Of a stretch of 64,000 nucleotides of DNA, positions 53,537 to 61,459 are shown piece after piece. The position numbers and the translations under genes are program-made. Positions within the stretch are counted from its first letter, which is position 1; the number at the start of each line of letters is the position of its first letter. This DNA is from a bacterium (lineage in GTDB: Bacteria > Bdellovibrionota_C > UBA2361 > SZUA-149 > JAEUWB01): the NCBI GenBank assembly GCA_016786595.1, contig JAEUWB010000060.1, forward strand, positions 230,741 through 294,740, written 5' to 3'. The notes under the pieces were generated by a model. The model was not told the DNA's origin. It worked only from the letters and a program-made list of their open reading frames with translations, and did no database searches.

Positions 53537-55174
53537 CTACTCTTGATTCCCGCACTGAAATGACCACACCTGGATTGGTTTCTCTCGCCACGGTGTTAAC
53601 AGTGCTTGCCTAGAGTAGAGCAAGCTGAACTCGCAGCGTTCTCTTTTATGAGAATAAAATTTCACATTTTCAATTGCCGGCACATTACTTGCTGGGATTG
53701 CATCACGACGTGATCCTGAAACGACAATGCAACCGTGTGATTTATCCCAGTAATCTGCATCAGGTGTAAAAAAGTTGATCTTCGCAATTCTTTCCCATCC
53801 ATACGAAAAGCGCAGCATTGCTAAAGCGTCTGCATCAGTATAAATCTCCTGAGCAGGACATTGTTTTTGATGACGAGCTAAATATTCTCCTGCCTTTGTA
53901 AGATCGCTTGCACGATCATGGAAATTAAAACCTAAATTTGCGGCACTATATCCCGAGACCCCGATACTGATTAGGACTGCAAGATAAAATATATTACTAG
54001 TGAGTTGTGAAATTCGCGCAGAAAAATCAATAAATGTTACTAAGCTAATCACTCCAAGTGGTGCCAAGCAGTCAAGATATCTCCACAGTCGCCCTGTAAA
54101 AAGATTGGGCAAGTAGTAAGGGTAAATCCGGTCGGGCCAATAATTTATAAAAGCATAGATTGCTAAAGTTGTAGTTATTGCAACACAGTATGCAATGAAG
54201 TTTGTCGCAGATAAATTTATTTTAATTTGCTTTCGATGCTGATAATCTAGAAATGGGATCAAAATTATACTTAAGGAAAGAATATATGCATACAAAGCAC
54301 TTTGCATGAACCAGATAAAAAATTCCGGCGCGGGATAAAAAAGCAGATCGAAGTAACGTCTTAAATCATTGCTCGTATCGTATTTTCCAAGAAAGTAATC
54401 CGCAGGAATTGGGTAATCAAATACGCTAAACTCTCCCCAGTAATTGCCTATCCAGCTTCCAGTGTGAAATTTGAAAAAAAATTGAACAAAAAAGATTGGA
54501 AGGAAAAAGCAAAAAATATTTAAAATCATTTGCTTATTTGTGTAAATGCTCCAGAAAGGTTTTATTCCAGGATGAATTAAACGAAGTAAAACTGTTTCAG
54601 CAATAAGCCAAAATGCGGTGATTGGTAACCCACTGATTTTTGTAGTGTAGCAAAGTGCTAAAGCTAGTCCTGAGCAGAGCGAGGCTAATGTTTTTGAAAC
54701 AGCACTTTTTGCACACAGTGTGTGGCGATAAAAAAGCACAGAACATAAGCTCCATGTTATCAACGGGATATCATTAGCAATCACTCCTGAGTCAATTACG
54801 AGTGAAGGGTGAAAACAGATCATTAAGCCCGCTAGCAATGCATAACTTTGATTATGCAGTAAAGGCTTGCAGTAAAGCATTGTCAGTGGGGCAAGAATTG
54901 AACCCATTAATATTGGGTAGACTAAGAGGCCGAAATTATTCCATCCAAAAAGTTTAATCGTGGTGCCAATCGGTGCATACATTGCAATTCTCGACTCAGC
55001 TTGGCCTAAGAGTTTAACCTGCGCGAAACCGCTATGGACATAATTATCTATTACCCTGAGCCAATAACCGTCATCACCAAGAACAAGTCCCGTGGCAAAA
55101 AAAACTCTTAACGCCAATGCGAGGGTAAAGACTATTAACATTAAAATTGTAAACTTAGAGACTTTAACTGGCAC
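53537..55174 (-). CDS. GT-C membrane glycosyltransferase (GT39/ArnT-like), copy 1
   Basis: About 11 hydrophobic helices span the 545 residues. The first extracytoplasmic loop has the GT-C acidic motif (LVLGDDGYWLRVID, about 31-44), and the C-terminal 110 residues are soluble (HQKQCPAQEIYTDADALAML). GT-C enzymes move sugars from polyprenyl-phosphate donors onto lipids or proteins on the periplasmic side. It is divergent from the carbamoyltransferase gene across about 55 bases and cotranscribed with the PA14-like gene. Confidence 0.8.
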   Translation of the reverse strand: MPVKVSKFTILMLIVFTLALALRVFFATGLVLGDDGYWLRVIDNYVHSGFAQVKLLGQAESRIAMYAPIGTTIKLFGWNNFGLLVYPILMGSILAPLTMLYCKPLLHNQSYALLAGLMICFHPSLVIDSGVIANDIPLITWSLCSVLFYRHTLCAKSAVSKTLASLCSGLALALCYTTKISGLPITAFWLIAETVLLRLIHPGIKPFWSIYTNKQMILNIFCFFLPIFFVQFFFKFHTGSWIGNYWGEFSVFDYPIPADYFLGKYDTSNDLRRYFDLLFYPAPEFFIWFMQSALYAYILSLSIILIPFLDYQHRKQIKINLSATNFIAYCVAITTTLAIYAFINYWPDRIYPYYLPNLFTGRLWRYLDCLAPLGVISLVTFIDFSARISQLTSNIFYLAVLISIGVSGYSAANLGFNFHDRASDLTKAGEYLARHQKQCPAQEIYTDADALAMLRFSYGWERIAKINFFTPDADYWDKSHGCIVVSGSRRDAIPASNVPAIENVKFYSHKRERCEFSLLYSRQALLTPWREKPIQVWSFQCGNQE

Positions 55175-55229
55175 AAGTGGATAATTATTTGATATGAGCT
55201 AATTTTAACTTTAGTAAAGTATATCAATT

Positions 55230-56933
55230 ATGGCTGCCATGCGTCTAGATTCATTAACACAAAGTAAACAGCCAGCTGATAATGTATTAGGAATTTGGGA
55301 TGGTCATGACGCTGGGGCATGCCTTGTAGCGAATCAAAATATTTTGGTGGCAATTAATGAAGAACGCCTGAGCCGTAGGAAACTTGAAATTGGATTCCCT
55401 AAATTAAGTATTTTGGCAGCGCTCGAACAGGCCGGCTTAAATCCAGCTGAGATTACAGCTGTGGCAATTTCTACGACCGATCCTGCAAAAACTCTTAGTC
55501 GATCTTTCCCGGCTTTAAAGGAAAATTATTATCAACTACGTCGGCGCAAATGCGACAAACCATTTTTTTTAACCGCTAGGCGCAACTGCAAATCTTTGCT
55601 CACTGCTCTACCCGCCTTTTCTTTTGGTGAAAAAATATCAAGGCAATCAATCCGTGCTGATCTTTGTAAATTGGGATTTGCAAAAAGCACGCCAATTATT
55701 TTTTACGATCATCATGATTCGCATTTAGCTAGCGCGCTATATACATCTGGGTATTCAGAATGCGCCGTATTGTCGCTAGACGGAGTTGGTGACGGAATTT
55801 CAGGGAAGGCCTGGGATGTGAGAAACCAGGAAATAAAAAAAATTACGCAAATTAATGCATGCAATTCGCTAGGTCTGTTTTATGAATATGCAACAACATT
55901 GCTCAACATGCGCGAGCTTGAAGATGAGGGTAAGGTTATGGCGCTAGCTTGTTACGGCGTGCCACAAGCTAGTAATCCACTCAAAGAATTTTTCGTAATT
56001 GAGGATTTGAATGTTCAGGCAAAGTATCCAGGATTTTCGCTCTATCGACAATTGGAAAAATTATTCTGGAAAACTCCAATCGAACAATTTGCCTGGATGG
56101 TGCAGGATGCAGTCGAGTATCATGTGCTGAAATTAATTAGAAATTTATTAAAATTTACCAAGCAAGCTAATTTAGCTCTAGCTGGAGGCGTTTTTGCTAA
56201 CGTCAAGCTAAATCTGTTAATTCGCGAGCTCCCTGAAGTAGAGCGCTTATGGATTTTCCCGCATATGGGCGATGGCGGATTGGCTGCTGGTAGCGCATTG
56301 CTTGCGGCTGGTCAGGGCACTACTGCACGCAATCAGCAGCAAATGACAAACCCTTTTTTAGGAACAAACATTGGAGCTCCTCCGGCTATCTCAACAATAA
56401 AAAAGATTGCAGATTTAATACTCCAAGACGAAATAATTTTTTGGTGTACAGGGGCAATGGAATATGGACCAAGAGCTTTGGGCGCAAGGAGCATCATCGC
56501 CCGGCCAGATAGCACCAAGGTTCGTGACGATCTCAATATGAAACTTAAAAAGCGCGTCTGGTATCAGCCCTTTTGCCCGACGCTGCTTGCTAACGATGCG
56601 CATCAATTACTGGAGAACTATTATGGCGAAGAGTCGCTATTTATGACCTCGGCCTATCGTGTTAAATCAAACGCAGATTTGAAACTTGCTGGCGTGATGC
56701 ATATTGACGGAACGTGTCGTCCACAGATTATTGCCGAAGAAAGAGTAGATCACCCTTTTTTTCCATTATTGAAAGAATTACGTCGGCTCTCTGGGTATGC
56801 CGTAATTTTGAATACGAGTTTGAATATTCATGGAGAACCAGTTGTCGCCTCTACTGAAGATGCGTTCAAGGCGTATCACGAATCGGATCTACGCTATATG
56901 CTTTGTGGCAATCAATTACATGTTAAGGAATGA
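55230..56933 (+). CDS. NodU/CmcH-family carbamoyltransferase
   Basis: Both halves of the family are intact: the N-terminal Kae1-like domain (LGIWDGHDAGACLVANQNIL, NEERLSRRKLEIGFP, YDHHDSHLASALYTSG, LSLDGVGDGISG) and the C-terminal domain (AGGVFANVKLN, GAMEYGPRALGARSIIARPD, VILNTSLNIHGEPVV). These enzymes place a carbamoyl group from carbamoyl phosphate on sugars or antibiotics. Within this cassette the acceptor is likely a glycan sugar or its lipid-linked precursor. The length (567) is normal. Confidence 0.9.
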   Translation: MAAMRLDSLTQSKQPADNVLGIWDGHDAGACLVANQNILVAINEERLSRRKLEIGFPKLSILAALEQAGLNPAEITAVAISTTDPAKTLSRSFPALKENYYQLRRRKCDKPFFLTARRNCKSLLTALPAFSFGEKISRQSIRADLCKLGFAKSTPIIFYDHHDSHLASALYTSGYSECAVLSLDGVGDGISGKAWDVRNQEIKKITQINACNSLGLFYEYATTLLNMRELEDEGKVMALACYGVPQASNPLKEFFVIEDLNVQAKYPGFSLYRQLEKLFWKTPIEQFAWMVQDAVEYHVLKLIRNLLKFTKQANLALAGGVFANVKLNLLIRELPEVERLWIFPHMGDGGLAAGSALLAAGQGTTARNQQQMTNPFLGTNIGAPPAISTIKKIADLILQDEIIFWCTGAMEYGPRALGARSIIARPDSTKVRDDLNMKLKKRVWYQPFCPTLLANDAHQLLENYYGEESLFMTSAYRVKSNADLKLAGVMHIDGTCRPQIIAEERVDHPFFPLLKELRRLSGYAVILNTSLNIHGEPVVASTEDAFKAYHESDLRYMLCGNQLHVKE

Positions 56934-56946
56934 TCTTGTAATCTAA

Positions 56947-58632
56947 ATGAATAAACAAAATCTAACACTTGGAATAATTCAGACAGTCACGGCGCTTCTG
57001 ATCGCAGCAGCCTGGGCTGCGAGTATTTATTTTCTTTCTACCTTATCAAATTTCGAACTACGTACGAAGCTTGCAACGTTAACTGTTTGGACGATGCATG
57101 CTGCAACCCTCAGTCTTGTGATTGGTGGGGTCATGCTGATCCGTCGTGCTTATCAAAATCAACATCCACTGCTAAAGCGGAAAAACCTTCTAGGTATTTC
57201 ACTTGTTTTATTCGGCTTATTCTTATTTGTGAGTTCGGTAGTACCCCGCACGAATAGAATTTATTTTGATGAACAGATTTTTGAAGGTATCGCGCTTTCG
57301 ATTGCACATACCGGTAAAGCCTATATGATCAATCATGGTGAAGCTGAATTTGGTGCGCTACGTTCTTTTGCGCAAGAGTATAACAAACAGCCTGCAGGTT
57401 TTCCTTACCTTGCAGCACTTGGATTTCGATTGTTTGGCGCAGACGAAGCGATTTCCCATAGATTAAATAATTTATGTTATGTCTGTAGCGTTTTATGTCT
57501 CGGGCTATTGGCTTGGGTACTCACGCGATCTTTGATCGTTAGTGCATATGCAGCTGGATTTGCGGCTATCACTCCGATGTTTGCAATTTGGAGTAACACT
57601 GCAGCGACGGAACCAGCTGCGACTTTTTTTTGGATCTTGACTGCTCTTGCCGGCGTGGATTTTGCACGCCGGCAAGGTATAGCGGAAGCGCTATTTTTTT
57701 CTGGGGCACTCGGATTGAGTTTGTTTATGCGACCAGAGTCTGCGTTGATTCTCGGGGTGCTTGGAATAATATTAATCCCCCAAACTAGAACTCTCTTACG
57801 TATAAAATCGACTTACCTGTTGATCAATTTAGCTTGGCTTTTTGGTATGGTGGCACTAGCGCATTTATTTGCAGTGCGCGATGAGCCCTGGGGCAGCCCA
57901 GCTGATCGCTTTTCATTAGAAATTTTCCGGCAAAATTTCCCAATTAACTCCGCCTTTTATTTTAACAACCAAAGTTATCCTCTAGTTTTATCGATCCTAG
58001 CGATTTTTGGCTTGTTTGCCAGACAGTCGATACGCGCTCGTTGCTTGGGACTTGTTTGGTTTTTGTCGACCTGGATAATCTTTTTATTTTTTTACGCGGG
58101 GAGTTATGAGTATGGCGCGGATGTTAGGTTTTCAATTTTAACAACACCTGCTCTGGCTTTGCTTGCCGCTTTCGGAGCGGCGCAGATCGGAAAAATTAAT
58201 TCTACTTTACATTATTTTATTATTGGCGTTTGCATGCTTTCATTCGTCTCGTTTTTGCCGCTAATGCGTGCAATCGGTCATGAAGCTGCAGAGGCAAGGT
58301 CCGACGTGGATACAATGCGCGAATTTGCAAAATCTTTACCACCGCGATCGTTTATACTCAGTCACGTGCCTGCGATGTGGCTAGTTTGGGGCAAAAACGC
58401 TGCTCAACTCAATATGGTGCAAAGTGATCCGGACTATGTCAGAGATACTTTACCAGAACGCTTCCCCGGGGGGGTCTATGTGCATTGGGGGCATTGGTGT
58501 AATGTGCCCGATTACAATCAGAATAAACCCTGCGAGGCTGCCGAGCAAATATTTGAAATGCAAATTTATCGTCGATATCAAGTAGATAACCATGATTTTA
58601 AAATACTAAAAATCGTTAAAGCTAAGAACTGA
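56947..58632 (+). CDS. GT-C membrane glycosyltransferase (GT39-like), copy 2
   Basis: The protein has about 12 hydrophobic helices. The first large loop carries the acidic motif (RTNRIYFDEQIFEGIALS, about 101-118), and a later charged loop is AHLFAVRDEPWGSPADRF. The C-terminal soluble part has PPRSFILSHVPAMWLVWGK. It lies 13 bases after the carbamoyltransferase gene and its stop overlaps the next start, so the three form one operon. It is a distant relative of the GT-C gene on the other strand; acceptor unknown. Confidence 0.8.
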   Translation: MNKQNLTLGIIQTVTALLIAAAWAASIYFLSTLSNFELRTKLATLTVWTMHAATLSLVIGGVMLIRRAYQNQHPLLKRKNLLGISLVLFGLFLFVSSVVPRTNRIYFDEQIFEGIALSIAHTGKAYMINHGEAEFGALRSFAQEYNKQPAGFPYLAALGFRLFGADEAISHRLNNLCYVCSVLCLGLLAWVLTRSLIVSAYAAGFAAITPMFAIWSNTAATEPAATFFWILTALAGVDFARRQGIAEALFFSGALGLSLFMRPESALILGVLGIILIPQTRTLLRIKSTYLLINLAWLFGMVALAHLFAVRDEPWGSPADRFSLEIFRQNFPINSAFYFNNQSYPLVLSILAIFGLFARQSIRARCLGLVWFLSTWIIFLFFYAGSYEYGADVRFSILTTPALALLAAFGAAQIGKINSTLHYFIIGVCMLSFVSFLPLMRAIGHEAAEARSDVDTMREFAKSLPPRSFILSHVPAMWLVWGKNAAQLNMVQSDPDYVRDTLPERFPGGVYVHWGHWCNVPDYNQNKPCEAAEQIFEMQIYRRYQVDNHDFKILKIVKAKN

Positions 58633-59321
58633 TGCAAGTGCTCTTTAAGTCATTATTACCAATTTGTTTTTTACTTGAAGTACTTAGTGCTCAAACAGTG
58701 TTTGCGCAAATTGACCTCACATATTCCCTAGTAGTCAATAAACAAGGACTGAATGTTGAGTTTGTATTAAACGTGACAAACACAGGATCTGAAATTGCCT
58801 ATGGCTTAAAACCAGAATTTACATTGCTAGATTCAACTGCCGAGTCAACAGTAAAGGATATCTACCCAACTCAAACAGTCGAGTTTAAAAACTCGCAAAT
58901 CATGAGTCACCCTGCAGAAATTAAGCCCGGAGCATACCCGGTTTATGTATTAGTTAAATACTCTGATGTGTTAAGACGGGAATATGCTGCACGACTCATC
59001 GGAAAACTCCTAACTGCAATTCCAGAATTGCAAACGCCTTTTAAACTCGAAATCCTCAGTAATTCTATAACAGGTTACAGAGCACAGGTTACAAATTTAA
59101 GTTCCACACCTTATTCGATTGTGGCTAACCCTTTCCCAGGTAATTTGACAAACTCAAACAAGCAGAAAATTTTAATGCCTAATTCTACTGCGGTATTTGA
59201 AGTGTCTTTAGAAAAGAAACTCAACGAGACAAATGACATTTTTTTCGTGATTTCAGGTGCAAACCAAACAGCGCATTTTTTTAATTTTCATGGACTTAAG
59301 CAACTTGAGGATGAGCATTAG
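58632..59321 (+). CDS. Exported beta-sandwich (CARDB-like) protein
   Basis: A signal peptide (about residues 1-25, ending VFAQ) leads to repeated beta-strand segments such as LNVEFVLNVTNTGSEIAYGLKPEF and ITGYRAQVTNLSSTPYSIV, the style of CARDB or Ig-like extracellular domains. It overlaps the GT-C stop by one base (TGATG), so it belongs to the cassette operon. It may be the protein or scaffold on which the glycan acts; no motif proves this. Confidence 0.6.
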   Translation: MQVLFKSLLPICFLLEVLSAQTVFAQIDLTYSLVVNKQGLNVEFVLNVTNTGSEIAYGLKPEFTLLDSTAESTVKDIYPTQTVEFKNSQIMSHPAEIKPGAYPVYVLVKYSDVLRREYAARLIGKLLTAIPELQTPFKLEILSNSITGYRAQVTNLSSTPYSIVANPFPGNLTNSNKQKILMPNSTAVFEVSLEKKLNETNDIFFVISGANQTAHFFNFHGLKQLEDEH

Positions 59322-59473
59322 AATGACAATTCTAGCAAAGAATCTGTTCTGATCTGTCCGATTCTCGAAAAAATATTGCTTTTTCACGCTTAATTTTGTG
59401 CGACTAATGAAGTTTTCTGAAGCATAATCGATAGATTGCCGATCTAAATATATAGGCTCTAATAGAGGTTTTT

Positions 59474-60145
59474 ATGTCAAAGCGATCTTGGATCAATAAT
59501 TCTGGCGTAGCGGCAACTGAAATGGCGGTCGTTTTGCCTTTTATCGCGCTATTGTTTTTTGGTGTTTTTGACTTAGGTCAAGCGTTATTTAGTTCTGGTT
59601 CCCTAGTCCAGATAGCTAATGAAGGCGTAAAAACTGGGTCGCAATTGTCGGGAATCAAAGCTGCTAGCAATGAATCTTTTCAGAACGTTTGGTGCTATGA
59701 AAATGAGAGTGAATGTAAACCGAGTGGGCAGATTTTAACCGAGTGCGCAGATGTGAGTTATTCACCGACTTGTAAACTTGAGCACTGGGTAGTGCAAAGG
59801 CGAATTCGTTCACTCTTGAGCGAAGTTGCTAAAATCCCTTCAGGACAAATTACGACTATCGAAAGTGGTTTCGTTAAAACCACACGCGGCGACAACGTGA
59901 GCGTGAAGATTACTGGAACCTATCCAGGGACTATCCCCTTTATGAATGGCATTCCTTTTGAAGTCGAACACATGGGACCGTATCTATATGGCGACTCGCG
60001 CTTTTCTTATAAAAAGCCCGGTAGTATGGAAGGTATTGATTTACCAGGAGAGCCGCCGATTGGTGGGGGTGGAGGCGTTGAAGTAGGTGGAGATGTTGGT
60101 CTAACTAGCACGGGTGGTATAGAAGCTGTTGGGGTTGGTCTCTAG
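59474..60145 (+). CDS. TadE-like pseudopilin, set B gene 1
   Basis: This is the paralogue of the gene at 46817: NNSGVAATEMAVVLPFIALLFFGVFDLGQAL (about 8-38) carries the TadE helix with its Glu. The periplasmic part shares the pattern YxxSCK/HWVVQRRIRSLLSEVAKIPSGQ with WFIQRRMVQLLRLSKLPI of set A. The C-terminus is Gly-rich (GGGGGVEVGGDVG). A 266-base gap with a perfect hairpin separates it from the next gene. Confidence 0.8.
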   Translation: MSKRSWINNSGVAATEMAVVLPFIALLFFGVFDLGQALFSSGSLVQIANEGVKTGSQLSGIKAASNESFQNVWCYENESECKPSGQILTECADVSYSPTCKLEHWVVQRRIRSLLSEVAKIPSGQITTIESGFVKTTRGDNVSVKITGTYPGTIPFMNGIPFEVEHMGPYLYGDSRFSYKKPGSMEGIDLPGEPPIGGGGGVEVGGDVGLTSTGGIEAVGVGL

Positions 60146-60290
60146 TCGCCCTCAAGTTGCCGATTTTAATAGCTTTGTTTGAAAAATATATCTGTTGTCT
60201 AGCATGACGATTGATTTTAATCTCACTCGAAGTTAGTAGATTGATCGCCGACTTATATACTTTTGAAATATAGATTGGCAGTCTGTCTAG

Positions 60291-60319
60291 TCGTCCAGTA
60301 AAATGATTTTACTGGACGA
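60291..60319. terminator. Perfect 13-bp hairpin between set B genes 1 and 2
   Basis: TCGTCCAGTAAAA pairs perfectly with TTTTACTGGACGA around TGA. It may limit read-through and so fix the ratio of pseudopilin to stalk protein. The rest of 60146-60411 shows no gene. Confidence 0.55.
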
Positions 60320-60411
60320 CAATGAGTAAATATCCGTTAGCGAGAGTTTCGTTAAATGAAAAAACTTTTGGTTACGGATGTCATAGTGGGACATATTTAA
60401 ATTAGCGATTA

Positions 60412-61458
60412 ATGCATTCTACCCAAAGCAACTTTACCAGAGGGGCAACATTGCTCGAGTTTCTACTCGTTGCTTTCATCTTTTTTATTTTGATCTTTGG
60501 TTTTTTAGATTTTTCACGCGCACTTGCTGTTAAGAATACTTTAAACAGGGCTGCTTCAGCTGCAGTGAATCTTGCAGCAACAATTCCCGATATCCAACTC
60601 GATATTCGTCAACAGACAGGCGAAACCTGCGATCCCGGAAACCCCAATGATCCATGCACGAAACGGCGCAATCAATATAAAGCAGCAAGAGATCGAATTG
60701 TTGACACTGCTTTAGGCATTACGCGCGCGACCTTTATTAGTGATCCCGATCAATCAAATCTAGCTACCTTGACTTGGTTTTGCGCAGATTCAATTACACG
60801 CGAAGAATCAGATGATTGCAATGCGGCAATTTCAAATAATAATTGCAGAACAGACTCGGCGAAACGCCGAGCAGGTATGCTGATTAGACCCGGTGAAAAT
60901 TTTTGCGCGTTTGAACAAGCCGGTAGTTACTTTTGGGCACACCGGCATCCGACTCTAGAAAAATTGAGCACAGGCGAAAATGTTGAAACTATTTTGCGCG
61001 AGCATCCTTTAGTATACGATTTGCGTGCCAGACTTTCAACGATTACTCCAATTATCCCTTCGTTTACTGTTACCGCAGAAATTCCTGCGTATGTATTTCA
61101 AGTTAGTACAGGCTCCTTTCCTGAGCCATTTACGATTACAACATCAACATCAACATCTACTGTTACAACAACGACTTCAACTACTGTAACGACAACAACG
61201 TCTACTACCTCTACATCTACTACCAAGACGTCAACAACATCAACGACTGCAACATCTACAACTCGGACAACTACGACATCTACTTCTACGACATCTACTT
61301 CTTCGACTAGTACTACTTCTTCAACTTCCACTACTGTCTGTAATTTAAATGGCGGCATTTGCAATGCTCCACCTTATTGCGTTTACCCTAATGGCCCATT
61401 CAATTGTTGTTTTGACGCAGCACATTGCAGTTGCAAGTCTTGCGCTGGGGGCGGTTAG
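60412..61458 (+). CDS. TadE-like protein with Thr-rich stalk and Cys-rich knob, set B gene 2
   Basis: The start ATG opens into a TadE helix (GATLLEFLLVAFIFFILIFG, about 10-29). The periplasmic domain runs to about 235, then a Thr/Ser tract (about 242-307, many TTTST units) leads to a terminal Cys-rich module (VCNLNGGICNAPPYC ... NCCFDAAHCSCKSC) ending in AGGG. It matches the set A stalk gene in order and design but uses Thr where set A uses Ser. The strand opposite the tract contains an acidic-valine shadow frame with no support. Confidence 0.75.
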   Translation: MHSTQSNFTRGATLLEFLLVAFIFFILIFGFLDFSRALAVKNTLNRAASAAVNLAATIPDIQLDIRQQTGETCDPGNPNDPCTKRRNQYKAARDRIVDTALGITRATFISDPDQSNLATLTWFCADSITREESDDCNAAISNNNCRTDSAKRRAGMLIRPGENFCAFEQAGSYFWAHRHPTLEKLSTGENVETILREHPLVYDLRARLSTITPIIPSFTVTAEIPAYVFQVSTGSFPEPFTITTSTSTSTVTTTTSTTVTTTTSTTSTSTTKTSTTSTTATSTTRTTTTSTSTTSTSSTSTTSSTSTTVCNLNGGICNAPPYCVYPNGPFNCCFDAAHCSCKSCAGGG

Positions 61459-61459
61459 A

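Noticed and set aside
61098..61364. Minus-strand Val-rich frame opposite the Thr-rich tract
   Set aside because: Mirror of the Thr/Ser codons of the stalk gene; no start signal.
61349..61459. N-terminal extension of the set B TadG-like protein
   Set aside because: It overlaps the stalk gene's Cys-rich end in another frame; ATG 61460 gives a proper TadG N-terminus.
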